Of a stretch of 34,456 nucleotides of DNA, positions 23,164 to 31,888 are shown one piece after another; positions within the stretch are counted from its first letter, which is position 1; the number at the start of each line of letters is the position of its first letter. The notes under the pieces were generated by a model. It saw only the letters and a program-made list of their open reading frames with translations. It was not told where the DNA came from and ran no database searches. Source of the DNA: an uncultured Lachnospiraceae bacterium (GTDB lineage Bacteria > Bacillota > Clostridia > Lachnospirales > Lachnospiraceae); assembly GCA_948470755.1 (NCBI GenBank), contig CAOKPU010000032.1, positions 1 to 34,456 of the forward strand, in the 5' to 3' direction. The position numbers and the translations under genes were made by a program.

Positions 23164-24165
23164 ATGAATCTAAAGGGCCGTGATTTTTTGAAATTATTGG
23201 ATTTTACAGGGGAAGAGATTACATATCTGCTGGATTTGGCGGCAGATTTAAAGGAGAAGAAGAAAAAGGGGATAGCGGTAAAATGGCATGAAGGAAAGAA
23301 TGTGGCGCTGATATTTGAAAAGACAAGTACGAGGACAAGATGTTCGTTTGAAGTGGCGGCGCATGATTTGGGGATGGGTGCTACCTATCTGGATCCTATG
23401 GGATCCCAGATCGGTAAAAAAGAAAGCATTGCGGATACGGCAAGGGTGCTTTCGGGCATGTATGAAGGGATAGAATACAGGGGCTATGGGCAGGATATTG
23501 TAGAAGAACTGGCTAAATATGCGAAAGTCCCGGTGTGGAACGGGCTGACGAATGAATTCCATCCGACTCAGATGCTGGCGGATTTGTTGACTATCCGGGA
23601 ACATTTTGGTTATTTAAAAGGGATCCGTTTTACATATATGGGTGACGCCCGTTATAATATGGGGAATTCCCTTATGGTGGCATGTGCAAAAATGGGTATG
23701 CATTTTACCGCATGTACGGCGGAAAAATATTTTCCGGACAGGAAACTGGTGGAGGAATGTGAGAGAATCGCTGCGGAGACAGGCGCCTCTGTTTCTTTGA
23801 CGGAGGATGTGGAAACCGGTGCAAAGGGGGCGGACGTCGTCTATACGGATGTATGGGTTTCCATGGGAGAACCGGATGAAGTATGGGAAGAGAGGATTAA
23901 GGAGCTTTCCCCTTATCAGGTCAATGCCAGGGTGATGGGATGCGCGGGTAAAAATGCGGTATTTATGCATTGCCTTCCTGCTTTTCATGATCTGGACACG
24001 AAAATAGGGAGAGAGATCAGCAGGAAATTCGGCATTACAGAAATGGAAGTGACCGATGAAGTCTTTGAATCGGAGGCATCCATTGTGTTTGAGGAAGCGG
24101 AGAACCGTATGCATACGATCAAAGCGGTGATGGCGGCAACGCTGGGTATACCGGAAAACGGGTAA
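23164..24165 (+). CDS. argF: Ornithine carbamoyltransferase
   Basis: This enzyme joins carbamoyl phosphate and ornithine to make citrulline, in arginine synthesis. The 333-residue protein has the carbamoyl phosphate motif STRTR ([20 protein letters not shown]), GRVLSG-like and [11 protein letters not shown] segments, and the ornithine-site motif MHCLPAFHD near the C-terminus. The ATG at 23164 follows GGGAGGGTTAAGG; the GTG at 23149 is upstream of that site. The gene is not next to other arginine genes: it is followed after six bases by birA. A catabolic role (arcB, arginine deiminase pathway) would look alike at this resolution, but no arcA or arcC is nearby. Confidence 0.93.
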   Translation: MNLKGRDFLKLLDFTGEEITYLLDLAADLKEKKKKGIAVKWHEGKNVALIFEKTSTRTRCSFEVAAHDLGMGATYLDPMGSQIGKKESIADTARVLSGMYEGIEYRGYGQDIVEELAKYAKVPVWNGLTNEFHPTQMLADLLTIREHFGYLKGIRFTYMGDARYNMGNSLMVACAKMGMHFTACTAEKYFPDRKLVEECERIAAETGASVSLTEDVETGAKGADVVYTDVWVSMGEPDEVWEERIKELSPYQVNARVMGCAGKNAVFMHCLPAFHDLDTKIGREISRKFGITEMEVTDEVFESEASIVFEEAENRMHTIKAVMAATLGIPENG

Positions 24166-24170
24166 CGGAT

Positions 24171-25151
24171 ATGAAAACAGGGATTTTAAAACTTCTCAGG
24201 GAGCATGAGGGTTATATTTCGGGACAGGAGCTATGCAGGCAGTTCGGCGTCTCCAGAACGGCGGTGTGGAAAGCGGTCAACCAGTTAAAGGAAGAAGGGT
24301 ATGGGATTGAGGCGGTACAGAATAAGGGGTACCGTCTAAGATCGAATCCGGATGTGCTTTCTTCCAGCGAGTTAAAGAGCCGTATCCGGAACCAATGGGC
24401 AGGCTCCAGTATTTATTATTATGAGGAAACCGGGTCCACGAATATCGATGCGAAGCGGCTTGGGGAAGAAGGGGCCGATCATGGTACGGTAGTGGTGGCG
24501 GATAAGCAGAACGCGGGCCGGGGAAGGCGGGGAAGGACATGGCAGTCTCCCGCCGGGAAGGATATTTATTTTACCATTTTGCTAAGGCCCCGATTCTTAC
24601 CCGACAAGGCGGCCGGGCTTACGTTGGTCATGGCGCTTTCGGTGGCGCAGGCCGTTGAGAGGATCTGCGGCCTGCAGGCCGGCATTAAATGGCCGAATGA
24701 TGTGGTGATGAACGGGAAAAAAATATGCGGGATCCTGACGGAGATGAATGTGGAAACCGATTATATCCAACATGTGGTGATCGGCGTAGGGATAAATGTG
24801 AATCTGGATGAGATGCCGGGAGAAATCAGCCGGACGGCCACTTCTATCTTGCTGGAAAGCGGGAAGGAAACGGCCAGGGCGGAACTGCTGCAGGAAGTTC
24901 TCGCGCGGTTTGAGGAAAATTACGGAATATATGAACGAAAGCTGGACTTAAGGGACATGCTGGGGGAATATAATGGGCATCTGGTAAATATGGGAAAGCA
25001 GGTGAAAGTATTGGATCCAAAAGGGGAATTTGAAGGGATTGCAAGAGGGATTGACGCTTCCGGTGAACTTTTGGTGGAGACGCAGGACGGGAAAACCGTT
25101 AAAGTATATGCGGGGGAAGTTTCGGTAAGGGGGATGTATGGATATGTCTGA
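24171..25151 (+). CDS. birA: Bifunctional biotin-protein ligase / biotin operon repressor
   Basis: BirA activates biotin as biotinyl-AMP, attaches it to the biotin carboxyl carrier domain of carboxylases, and represses biotin genes. The 326-residue protein has an N-terminal winged helix (residues 1-60: GYISGQELCRQFGVSRTAVWKAVNQL), then the ligase domain with ETGSTNIDAKR, the biotin/ATP loop GRGRRGRTW, KWPNDVVMNGKKICGILTEM and the C-terminal SH3-like domain (VLDPKGEFEGIARGIDASGELLVE). The helix-turn-helix makes this the regulatory (group II) type. It starts six bases after argF and overlaps the next gene by 14 bases, so the cluster is probably one operon. Confidence 0.95.
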   Translation: MKTGILKLLREHEGYISGQELCRQFGVSRTAVWKAVNQLKEEGYGIEAVQNKGYRLRSNPDVLSSSELKSRIRNQWAGSSIYYYEETGSTNIDAKRLGEEGADHGTVVVADKQNAGRGRRGRTWQSPAGKDIYFTILLRPRFLPDKAAGLTLVMALSVAQAVERICGLQAGIKWPNDVVMNGKKICGILTEMNVETDYIQHVVIGVGINVNLDEMPGEISRTATSILLESGKETARAELLQEVLARFEENYGIYERKLDLRDMLGEYNGHLVNMGKQVKVLDPKGEFEGIARGIDASGELLVETQDGKTVKVYAGEVSVRGMYGYV

Positions 25152-25566
25152 TGCGGGAAAAACTGCAAAAAAGGGAAAAGGGAAGACAGTGCTTTGCGGG
25201 GCGAACGCATATGAGAAAAAATATTACTTCAATGAAGCGTTCCGAGGGATCCCTCAATCCATTCAGGATGAGCTTCATATTATCTGCGTCCTGTTTACGG
25301 AGGAAGCGGGCGGGGTTTTTACGATAGCTTTTGAAGCGGATGGAAGCGTTGTTATGGAAACGGATTTTGCAGAAGATGATTTCCTTTACGATGAAATAGG
25401 CAGCGGGCTTTTAGTGCGGGAAGTGAGCAGGAATAGGCAGGAGATGTTTGAAGCCTTAAGCCTGTATTATAGAATATTTATTTTGCATGAAGAATTGGAT
25501 GTAGAAAAGGATGGAACAGGAATAGGAGCGGAAAGGCCAGGTAACAGCAATGATATTAGTAATTGA
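25138..25566 (+). CDS. Small conserved protein of unknown function (DUF6145-like)
   Basis: I do not recognise a function with certainty. The 142-residue soluble acidic protein has a basic N-terminus (KTAKKGKGK), a segment [34 protein letters not shown], and a C-terminal helix ([23 protein letters not shown]). It resembles a family of unknown function seen in clostridia, from memory DUF6145. It overlaps birA by 14 bases and coaX by 17 bases, which strongly supports that it is a real gene in this operon. Two ATGs (25138 and 25144) are possible; the AAGGGGG ribosome site fits the second slightly better. Confidence 0.8.
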   Translation: MDMSDAGKTAKKGKGKTVLCGANAYEKKYYFNEAFRGIPQSIQDELHIICVLFTEEAGGVFTIAFEADGSVVMETDFAEDDFLYDEIGSGLLVREVSRNRQEMFEALSLYYRIFILHEELDVEKDGTGIGAERPGNSNDISN

Positions 25567-26320
25567 CGTAGGGAATACGAATATAACTTATGGAGTGTAT
25601 AAAGAAAAGGAATTGGTGGCGACTTTCCGTATGACGACGAAGCAGGCGCGCACTTCGGATGAGTATGGGATGAGCATTATGGAATTGCTGAGGATTCATT
25701 CTGTGGATAAAAAGGATCTGGAAGGGACGATTATTGCCAGTGTAGTCCCTAATGTGATGCATTCCCTGACCGGGGCAGTGACGCGCTATCTGGGAACGGC
25801 GCCGATTATCGTAGGCCCCGGGATCAAAACAGGGATTAAGGTAGTGACGGAAAATCCAAGGCAGATAGGTTCGGACCGTATCGTAGACGCGGTGGCGGCT
25901 TATGAGATATACGGCGGGCCGGTCCTTGTGCTGGACTTTGGAACGGCTACTACATATGATCTGGTATCGGAAGACGGAAGCTTTATCGCATGTATCATAG
26001 CCCCCGGCATACGTATATCCGCAAAAGCCCTTTGGGAAGGGACGGCCAAGCTGCCGGAAGTGGAAATAAAAAAACCGAAATCAATCCTGGCTCAGGAAAC
26101 TGTTTCCAGTATGCAGGCAGGCCTGATATATGGGCAAATTGGGCAGACGGAGTACATTGTCAGCCATGTAAAAAAGGAAAGCGGCTATGAAGACCTGAAA
26201 GTGGTGGCAACGGGAGGGCTGGGAAGGCTGATTTCTGAAGAAACGGAAAGTATCCAGTATTATAACAGCACCCTTACGCTGGACGGGCTGCGGATGATTT
26301 ATGAAAAGAACAGGAAATAG
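25550..26320 (+). CDS. coaX: Type III pantothenate kinase
   Basis: CoaX phosphorylates pantothenate, the first step of coenzyme A synthesis; the type III enzyme needs a monovalent cation and is not inhibited by CoA. The 256-residue protein has the ASKHA-fold motifs [17 protein letters not shown] (Asp6), [23 protein letters not shown] and [12 protein letters not shown]. The usual GADR motif reads GSDR here. The ATG at 25550 overlaps the end of the preceding unknown gene by 17 bases, and dusB follows after two bases. The gene is part of the birA-coaX-dusB run common in clostridia. Confidence 0.95.
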   Translation: MILVIDVGNTNITYGVYKEKELVATFRMTTKQARTSDEYGMSIMELLRIHSVDKKDLEGTIIASVVPNVMHSLTGAVTRYLGTAPIIVGPGIKTGIKVVTENPRQIGSDRIVDAVAAYEIYGGPVLVLDFGTATTYDLVSEDGSFIACIIAPGIRISAKALWEGTAKLPEVEIKKPKSILAQETVSSMQAGLIYGQIGQTEYIVSHVKKESGYEDLKVVATGGLGRLISEETESIQYYNSTLTLDGLRMIYEKNRK

Positions 26321-26322
26321 GA

Positions 26323-27330
26323 ATGGCGGGACAATTATTAAGGCAGTTAAAAATCGGTAATGTTATTTTAAAAAACAATATTATCTTGGCTCCTATGGCA
26401 GGCATATCCGACCTGCCATTTCGTCTTTTGTGTAAGGAACAAGGGGCGGGGCTTCTGGGGATGGAGATGGTAAGTGCGAAAGCGATAATGTACAACAGCA
26501 AAAATACAGAGGTTTTGATGGAGATCCATCCCAAGGAGGGGCCGGTTTCTTTGCAGTTGTTTGGTTCGGACGCGGATATCATCAGCGAAATGGCAAAAAG
26601 GATTGAGGAAAGGCCGTTTGCAATCCTTGATATCAATATGGGCTGTCCGGTACCGAAAGTCGTAAATAATGGGGAGGGGTCGGCGCTGATGAATAATCCC
26701 TCCCTGGTGAGGGAAATCATATCCAAGACGGTAAAAGCGATCCGTAAACCGGTGACTGTAAAAATAAGGAAAGGTTTCGACGGGGAGCATGTGAATGCGG
26801 TGGAAATCGCCAAAGTTGCAGAAGATGCAGGCGCGGCGGCGATTGCCGTGCATGGGAGGACGAGGGAAGAACTTTATTCCGGCTGGGCGGACTGGGACAT
26901 TATTGCACAGGTAAAAAGGGCAGTCGGCATACCGGTAATCGGCAACGGCGATGTGACGGACGGGCGATCGGCAAAGAAAATGCTGGAGGAAACAGGCTGC
27001 GACGGGGTTATGATAGGACGGGCGGCAAGAGGGAATCCGTGGATATTCCGTGAAGCGGCCGCTTATCTGAAAAACGGGGAAATGATAGGAAGGCCGGATC
27101 CAAAAGAGATAAGGGAAACCATTCTGCGCCATGCGGCTCTGCAAATCCGATATAAGGGGGAATATGTAGGGATCAGGGAGATGCGTAAGCATGTCTCATG
27201 GTATACGGCGGGGTGTCCTAATTCGGCAAGATTCCGGGGAAGGCTGAATGAAATGGAAACTATGGAGGATCTATGTAAAGGAATAGAGGAAATATTTTCA
27301 TCCGGTCAGCAGGGCGGTCTTTATGAATAA
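26323..27330 (+). CDS. dusB: tRNA-dihydrouridine synthase (DusB family)
   Basis: Dus enzymes reduce a uridine in the tRNA D-loop to dihydrouridine with FMN and NADPH. The 335-residue protein begins with the TIM-barrel motif LAPMAGISDLPFRLLCKEQGAG, has DINMGCPVPKVVNNGEGSALM (catalytic Cys in GCP), VKIRKGFDG, AVHGRTREELYSGWADW and VMIGRAARGNPWIF for FMN phosphate binding, and a C-terminal helical domain. The gene starts two bases after coaX. It is called DusB by overall pattern; which uridine it modifies (U17 in known DusB) is not shown by the sequence. Confidence 0.93.
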   Translation: MAGQLLRQLKIGNVILKNNIILAPMAGISDLPFRLLCKEQGAGLLGMEMVSAKAIMYNSKNTEVLMEIHPKEGPVSLQLFGSDADIISEMAKRIEERPFAILDINMGCPVPKVVNNGEGSALMNNPSLVREIISKTVKAIRKPVTVKIRKGFDGEHVNAVEIAKVAEDAGAAAIAVHGRTREELYSGWADWDIIAQVKRAVGIPVIGNGDVTDGRSAKKMLEETGCDGVMIGRAARGNPWIFREAAAYLKNGEMIGRPDPKEIRETILRHAALQIRYKGEYVGIREMRKHVSWYTAGCPNSARFRGRLNEMETMEDLCKGIEEIFSSGQQGGLYE

Positions 27331-27466
27331 ATAAGGCACGGTTTTCATATTTTGTCTTAAGACAGGCGGTAGGGAGAGACGGAATATTTTGCAAACCGGA
27401 CGGATCATTTATTTTTATTTGGAGAAGGAAGCCAGATTTAAAAGACATAAATGGAGCAGGGGAAAA

Positions 27467-28162
27467 ATGCCGGAGACAGAAGTCATAATGGAGGAAGGCT
27501 GGACATTGAGCTGCTGCGGCATACCGGAATTCTTTTGGAAAAACAAAAAGTGGGAAGGCGGCAGATTAACAGACAGCTTATGCAGGTTCTTGGAGGAGCG
27601 AAAGGCGGAAGACTATTATCTGCAGCCGGAAGTGGCCCGTATGGCTGGAATCGGGGAAAGGCTGCCGCCGGAAGTCCTGTTGCGGAAAATGTTAAGCCAA
27701 GCCCCGTGCCTGGAATACGTCGTTTATATAGGATGGGGGGAGGGGCATAGGGATGGGGCGTTGGGTGAGGAAGCTTTTAGGGAGGAGCGCGAAATGCTTT
27801 TCCGGCTTCTGGATCCATATTTGACGCGTGTGAATCATTTTACTTTAGTGACAGACTGTCCGGAAGGATATGAAGAATTTGCGGATTATATCTATGAGGA
27901 ATATGGGATTCCCACGGCGGCTGCAAAAGAGATGTGCCAGCAGTCCGGGAAAAGAGGGAAGACGGTGGTTTTGGATGCGAGAAAAGAGGGGGGCGCGCCA
28001 TGCCAGGAGCTTCCTCAAAGGGCGGTATATGTGGATTTTTGGTCTAGTGGGAAGAAACGGAAGGCGCTAGAGGCGGAACGGGGGGATGTCAGGTATTTAT
28101 CGGTGGTGAAATTCCTTGACACTCTGGTGAAAAATGGGTATAATACCATAGTTAATTCTTGA
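27467..28162 (+). CDS. Conserved protein of unknown function between dusB and greA
   Basis: I do not recognise a family. With the ATG at 27467 the protein has 231 residues. It is soluble, without signal peptide or membrane segment. It has an N-terminal TLSCCGIPEFFWKNKKWEGG part, LEYVVYIGWGEGHRDGALGEE in the middle, then NHFTLVTDCPEGYEEFADYIYEEYGIP, and a C-terminal VDFWSSGKKRKALEAERG segment. The position between dusB and greA suggests an operon gene of clostridia. The start is uncertain: AGGGG lies four bases before 27467, and a TTG at 27389 would add 26 residues without a good ribosome site. The last codons contain a perfect promoter (28116-28144). Confidence 0.75.
   Translation: MPETEVIMEEGWTLSCCGIPEFFWKNKKWEGGRLTDSLCRFLEERKAEDYYLQPEVARMAGIGERLPPEVLLRKMLSQAPCLEYVVYIGWGEGHRDGALGEEAFREEREMLFRLLDPYLTRVNHFTLVTDCPEGYEEFADYIYEEYGIPTAAAKEMCQQSGKRGKTVVLDARKEGGAPCQELPQRAVYVDFWSSGKKRKALEAERGDVRYLSVVKFLDTLVKNGYNTIVNS
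28116..28144 (+). promoter_or_regulatory. Perfect consensus sigma-A promoter inside the 3' end of the upstream gene
   Basis: TTGACA (28116-28121) and TATAAT (28139-28144) are separated by exactly 17 bases. Both match consensus fully, and they lie within the last 16 codons of the unknown gene. Transcription would begin near 28151 and run into greA and lysS. Confidence 0.85.
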
Positions 28163-28411
28163 CTGAAATGAGATAAACAGGGGCTTTTCTTCCGGATTTG
28201 CCGGATATGGGAAGAAGGCGGGTTATAATAAGGGTTATGATGTTGCTGGTTTGGAGTCCGCAGGGTATGGGGCATTTTTGCACGTTATTTTATAAAATGC
28301 CGAAAATGCCGTATTGGGTCATGGGGCAGGACCCGATGCACTGCATTATTGCCTCCGGGGCAGACGGCAACTTTGTGATTAAGAATAAAATTACAAAACT
28401 TTGAAAGGAGC
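28151..28411 (+). other. Long non-coding leader of the greA-lysS transcript
   Basis: About 260 bases separate the predicted start site from greA. It contains several hairpins: TTCTTCC/GGAAGAA (28188-28217), GGCATTTT/AAAATGCC (28270-28301) and GGGTC/GACCC (28316-28334). I see none of the T-box or other riboswitch signatures I know. An open frame of 68 codons (28198-28404) has no ribosome site and no family likeness. Whether the leader regulates is unknown. Confidence 0.5.
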
Positions 28412-28909
28412 ATGAAGATTCAGATGGAAGAAAAGAAGAATATTTTAACTTATGAGGGTCTCAAAAAGTATGAGGATGAACTTCATGAATTAAAAGTAGT
28501 GAAAAGACAGGAGGTTGCCCAGAAAATAAAAGAAGCCAGAGAGCAGGGCGACTTATCGGAAAATGCGGAATATGACGCTGCCAAGGACGAGCAGCGCGAT
28601 ATTGAAGCGAGAATCGAGGAATTGGAAAAAATACTGAAAAACGCCGAGGTCGTAGTAGAGGACGAAGTGGATCTGGATAAAATCAATATCGGCTGCAAGG
28701 TAAGGATCCTGGATTTGGAATATAATGAGGAATTGGAATATAAAATTGTGGGTTCTACGGAAGCCAATAGCCTGAAAGGTAAGATTTCCAATGAATCCCC
28801 TGTTGGGAAGGCTTTGATCGGTGCGAAAGTGGACGATGTGGTAAATGTGGAAACCCAAGTGGGAGTGCTGCAGTACAAGGTGCTGGAGATTCAGCGTTCC
28901 AGCAACTGA
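28412..28909 (+). CDS. greA: Transcription elongation factor GreA
   Basis: GreA enters the secondary channel of RNA polymerase and stimulates cleavage of backtracked RNA. The protein has the N-terminal coiled coil with the acidic tip ([21 protein letters not shown]) and the C-terminal FKBP-like domain ([23 protein letters not shown], then [20 protein letters not shown]). Total length is 165 residues from the first ATG, close to the usual 158-160. The start is ambiguous: AAAGGAG ends one base before the ATG at 28412, while the ATG at 28424 ([13 protein letters not shown]) is 13 bases away but begins as the family does. It precedes lysS by 57 bases. Confidence 0.95.
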   Translation: MKIQMEEKKNILTYEGLKKYEDELHELKVVKRQEVAQKIKEAREQGDLSENAEYDAAKDEQRDIEARIEELEKILKNAEVVVEDEVDLDKINIGCKVRILDLEYNEELEYKIVGSTEANSLKGKISNESPVGKALIGAKVDDVVNVETQVGVLQYKVLEIQRSSN

Positions 28910-28966
28910 TAAGACGATAAGATACTGTGCAGGCCATAGAAAAAGAAGAAAAGAGGAGTGTCAGCG

Positions 28967-30454
28967 GTGGGAGAAACACAGAATACACAGGAGCAGGATA
29001 TTAACCAGTTGTTAAAAGTCAGGAGAGAGAAGCTTGCTACGCTTCAGGAAAATGGAAAGGATCCGTTTTTGATCACAAAATATGATGTGACTCATCATAG
29101 TCTTGAAATAAAAAATAATTTTGATAATTTGGAAGGACAGACTGTTTCCGTTGCCGGGCGCATTATGTCGAAAAGAGTGATGGGAAAAGCGTCTTTTTGC
29201 AATGTGCAGGATATCCAGGGGAACATCCAGTCATACGTTGCCAGGGACAGCATTGGGGAAGAACCATATGCAGATTTTAAGAAATATGATGTAGGGGATA
29301 TTGTAGGGATCAAGGGTGAAGTATTCAAGACGAAAACGGGGGAGATTTCCATTCATGCGGGGGAAGTGAAGCTGCTTTCCAAGAGCCTGCAGATTCTTCC
29401 GGAAAAATATCATGGGCTTGTAAATACGGATATCAGATATCGGCAAAGATATACGGATCTGATTATGAATGAAGAGGTAAAGGATACTTTTGTAAAAAGG
29501 TCGCGGATTATCAGTTCTATCCGCAGATATTTGGACGCTCAGGGCTTTTTGGAAGTAGAGACTCCAATGCTGGTATCCAATGCAGGCGGCGCGGCGGCCA
29601 GGCCTTTTGAGACGCATTACAATGCATTGGATGAAGATGTAAAATTGCGTATATCTCTGGAATTATATTTGAAAAGACTGATCGTAGGGGGGATGGAACG
29701 GGTTTATGAGATTGGGCGTGTATTCCGTAATGAAGGATTGGATACGAGACATAACCCGGAATTTACTTTAATGGAATTATATCAGGCCTATACGGATTAT
29801 AACGGCATGATGGATCTGACGGAGAATATGTTCCGCCATGTGGCAAAAGAGGTATGCGGTTCCACCACGATTACTTACGGCGGAGTGGAAATCGATTTGG
29901 GAAGCCCTTTTAAAAGGATCACCATGATTGATGCCGTAAAAGAATATACGGGTGTGGATTTTGATAGTATTAAAGACACAGAGGAAGCAAAAAAAATAGC
30001 GGATGAAAAGGGAGTCCATTATGAGGCGCGGCATAAGAAGGGGGATATCCTGAACTTATTCTTTGAGGAGTTTGTGGAGGAGCATCTGGTGCAGCCTACG
30101 TTTGTTATGGATCACCCGGTGGAAATCTCCCCGCTTACGAAGAGAAAACCGGATAAGCCGGATTATGTGGAGCGTTTTGAACTGTTTATCACATGCAGGG
30201 AGATGTGCAATGCTTATTCCGAGCTGAATGACCCTATTGACCAGCGTGCGCGTTTTGCAGCCCAGGAGGAGGCGTTTGCAGCGGGCGATGAGGAAGCAAA
30301 CCATACGGATGAAGATTTCCTGAACGCATTGGAAGTGGGGATGCCTCCGACAGGCGGGATTGGCTACGGGATCGACCGCCTGGTGATGCTGTTGACAGAT
30401 TCGCCGGCGATCAGGGATGTTTTGTTGTTCCCGACGATGAAAAGTCTTAACTGA
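28967..30454 (+). CDS. lysS: Lysyl-tRNA synthetase, class II
   Basis: LysS charges tRNA-Lys with lysine. The 495-residue protein has an N-terminal OB-fold anticodon-binding domain (about 55-165: [23 protein letters not shown]) and a class II catalytic core with motif 1 ([10 protein letters not shown]), motif 2 ([24 protein letters not shown]) and motif 3 ([13 protein letters not shown]). The GTG at 28967 is preferred: AGGAG lies eight bases before it, while the in-frame GTG at 28958 overlaps that site. No T-box leader is visible. The gene directly borders the phage-like element that starts about 70 bases after its stop. Confidence 0.96.
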   Translation: MGETQNTQEQDINQLLKVRREKLATLQENGKDPFLITKYDVTHHSLEIKNNFDNLEGQTVSVAGRIMSKRVMGKASFCNVQDIQGNIQSYVARDSIGEEPYADFKKYDVGDIVGIKGEVFKTKTGEISIHAGEVKLLSKSLQILPEKYHGLVNTDIRYRQRYTDLIMNEEVKDTFVKRSRIISSIRRYLDAQGFLEVETPMLVSNAGGAAARPFETHYNALDEDVKLRISLELYLKRLIVGGMERVYEIGRVFRNEGLDTRHNPEFTLMELYQAYTDYNGMMDLTENMFRHVAKEVCGSTTITYGGVEIDLGSPFKRITMIDAVKEYTGVDFDSIKDTEEAKKIADEKGVHYEARHKKGDILNLFFEEFVEEHLVQPTFVMDHPVEISPLTKRKPDKPDYVERFELFITCREMCNAYSELNDPIDQRARFAAQEEAFAAGDEEANHTDEDFLNALEVGMPPTGGIGYGIDRLVMLLTDSPAIRDVLLFPTMKSLN

Positions 30455-30520
30455 TTTCGGAGCCGGAAAAGCCCGGAAATAAAGGAAAGTTGGCGGTTGC
30501 CCTGCTGCCAGAATGGCGGT

Positions 30521-30541
30521 TTTATCTCAAATTTATCTCAA
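30521..30541. repeat. Direct repeat near the likely element boundary (possible attachment or integrase site)
   Basis: TTTATCTCAA occurs at 30521-30530 and again at 30532-30541, an 11-base period. Just upstream, CTGCCA/TGGCGG around GAA followed by TTTT (30505-30523) may be the lysS terminator. Repeats of this type can be integrase arm or core sites, but the second att copy is outside the window, so this is an inference from position. Confidence 0.45.
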
Positions 30542-30558
30542 TTCAATAGATTTTGAAG

Positions 30559-30599
30559 AAAAAGGCACTCAATACCTTAGTTGGTATCGGGTGCTTTTT
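30559..30599. terminator. Bidirectional terminator between lysS and the repressor-like gene
   Basis: AAAAAGGCACTC and ATACC on the left pair with GGTAT and GGTGCTTTTT on the right around TTAGTT, with a few wobbles and one mismatch. A and T runs at the ends fit termination for the leftward repressor gene and any rightward read-through from lysS. Confidence 0.8.
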
Positions 30600-30615
30600 A
30601 AATGCAGAAAAAATA

Positions 30616-31392
30616 TTAGCCTAAGACTTCATCCAATAATTTTTCTTCATCTGTTCTAGGATATCTTTCTTGTAACAATTCTTTAGTTGGAATGTTTTTG
30701 GAATGCGCATATATATATTCAAGGCAGTCCATAAATTTGCGAGAGGCCATTGTTCTTTCAGTTTCACATTTATTATATATATCTTTGGTAATTTTGTAAG
30801 TGAGATTTTTTGTTTCGCTTATTCGCTTATAACATAAATAATTGGAAACATTTTTAGATAGAACAACTGTATGACCGCCGCAGCACTCTAATAAATCGCT
30901 AATAAAGTAAATGGATGGATTATAATGGTAAGGGTTACTATGTGGAAGTTTCGTCTCCTCATTCCATTCAATTAATCTATTTATTGCTTCTTTTGAAAGC
31001 CCGGTTTCACTATGAATATTAGTTTCAGCATGTGTTGGTAATTTTATTAATCCGAGAAGATAGTCTGCGGAACAATGAAAAAATTTACAATATGCTAACA
31101 TATAAGTTCCGCTCGTTTTTTTAAAATCTTCATTGCGTAAATCGGTCTTTATTCTTTTACTAATCGCATCAATGACGTGTCTGTAATCATTATTTTCTGG
31201 GCTGTTACAGGTAAAACGAGAATTAAAAATAAATTTTTGTTCATCTTCATTTCCCTTTAATTCTTCAAAACATTCATCATAAAGTAGCCTAGCAAATCCA
31301 AACACGGTTTTTATTTGGTATTTATGTTTGATATTATGTTGGTCAATCAGAGATAATAGTCTTTCATTTTTCATCCATTTGTCTTTTTTCAT
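30616..31392 (-). CDS. Phage-type repressor-like protein with XRE-like segment
   Basis: The 258-residue protein is Lys- and Asn-rich and AT-rich in its DNA, unlike the housekeeping genes to its left. Residues about 90-150 (GTYMLAYCKFFHCSADYLLGLIKLPTHAET, then TGLSKEAINRLIEWNEE) match the end of XRE-type helix-turn-helix repressors and the linker that follows them. The preceding part, which should hold the recognition helix, is expanded and not recognisable to me. Position at the element's left end, leftward transcription and the paired operators just upstream fit a lysogeny-type repressor. The ATG at 31392 has AGAAGG eight bases upstream on the minus strand. Function remains an inference. Confidence 0.7.
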   Translation of the reverse strand: MKKDKWMKNERLLSLIDQHNIKHKYQIKTVFGFARLLYDECFEELKGNEDEQKFIFNSRFTCNSPENNDYRHVIDAISKRIKTDLRNEDFKKTSGTYMLAYCKFFHCSADYLLGLIKLPTHAETNIHSETGLSKEAINRLIEWNEETKLPHSNPYHYNPSIYFISDLLECCGGHTVVLSKNVSNYLCYKRISETKNLTYKITKDIYNKCETERTMASRKFMDCLEYIYAHSKNIPTKELLQERYPRTDEEKLLDEVLG

Positions 31393-31408
31393 TTTAATAC
31401 CTTCTATT

Positions 31409-31479
31409 ATTAGAAAATTTATTCTAATTTGAAAAAAATAATTTATTGAAATAGATAAAATTAGATGATTTTTTCTAAT
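31409..31479. promoter_or_regulatory. Two matching 20-bp operators between divergent element genes
   Basis: Site 1 is ATTAGAA-N6-TTCTAAT (31409-31428), a perfect palindrome. Site 2 is ATTAGAT-N6-TTCTAAT (31460-31479), one mismatch. The centres are 51 bases apart, about five helical turns, so bound proteins would sit on one DNA face. They lie in the AT-rich gap between the repressor-like gene and the rightward genes. Site 2 lies just where the -35 box of a rightward promoter with TATTAT at 31498-31503 would be. Confidence 0.75.
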
Positions 31480-31551
31480 AAAAGTATTTTATCATAATAT
31501 TATAAGGTTGTAAACGAGCATAGACAAAAATAAGAAAAGGAGCATACAAGT

Positions 31552-31764
31552 ATGAACAAATCAAATTATACCAATTGTGATTTTCAAAATGGAAAAGCAA
31601 AAGTTAATGTTAAGCCACAAGAAGGATGTATTTTATGGTCGAGAGGTCGCAATGCCTTAATGGCTGATGCAGCAGAAGCGCAGGCAATTATAAGAATTGG
31701 ACGGTCAGTTTTAATCAATGTGCCTAAAATGGATTCTTATTACGAATCATTAACAGGTGAGTAA
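31552..31764 (+). CDS. Small excisionase-like/helix-turn-helix protein
   Basis: This 70-residue protein has the C-terminal pattern ADAAEAQAIIRIGRSVLINVPKMDSYYESL, which resembles small winged-helix proteins of the excisionase/MerR-like type in clostridial mobile elements (RIGRSVLIN is the wing-like part). AGGAG precedes the ATG at 31552. As the first rightward gene after the operators, it is placed like an early phage regulator (Cro or Xis-like). I cannot decide between these roles; the family call is from pattern memory only. Confidence 0.6.
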   Translation: MNKSNYTNCDFQNGKAKVNVKPQEGCILWSRGRNALMADAAEAQAIIRIGRSVLINVPKMDSYYESLTGE

Positions 31765-31791
31765 TGAAACAAAATAGAACAATGAAAAATA

Positions 31792-31874
31792 CCCTCCCAA
31801 GTGCTGCAACGCTTAAGAGGGCAAAACATAGCCGGAGCCATGCCTAGATACAGCATGATTATACCATATCCGGC
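31792..31874 (+). ncRNA. Candidate structured RNA leader of the phage replication genes
   Basis: Two hairpins lie in a row. CCCTC (31792-31796) pairs with GAGGG (31817-31821), with an inner AAG-G/C-CTT stem. GCCGG (31831-31835) pairs with CCGGC (31870-31874), enclosing CATGC/GCATG (31839-31857). No T run follows either, so termination is unlikely. The region ends 14 bases before the next start codon, close to the ribosome site. It may regulate translation or processing; no known RNA family is assigned. Confidence 0.45.
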
Positions 31875-31888
31875 AGAAAGGATAAAGG

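Noticed and set aside
23164-24165. Catabolic ornithine carbamoyltransferase (arcB)
   Set aside because: No arginine deiminase or carbamate kinase gene is nearby; anabolic argF is the simpler reading.
28198-28404. 68-codon open frame before greA
   Set aside because: No ribosome site, no family likeness, and it lies over leader hairpins; treated as non-coding.
28163-28411. T-box leader for lysS
   Set aside because: The conserved T-box sequence (AGGGTGGNACCGCG type) is absent and the leader lies before greA rather than directly before lysS.
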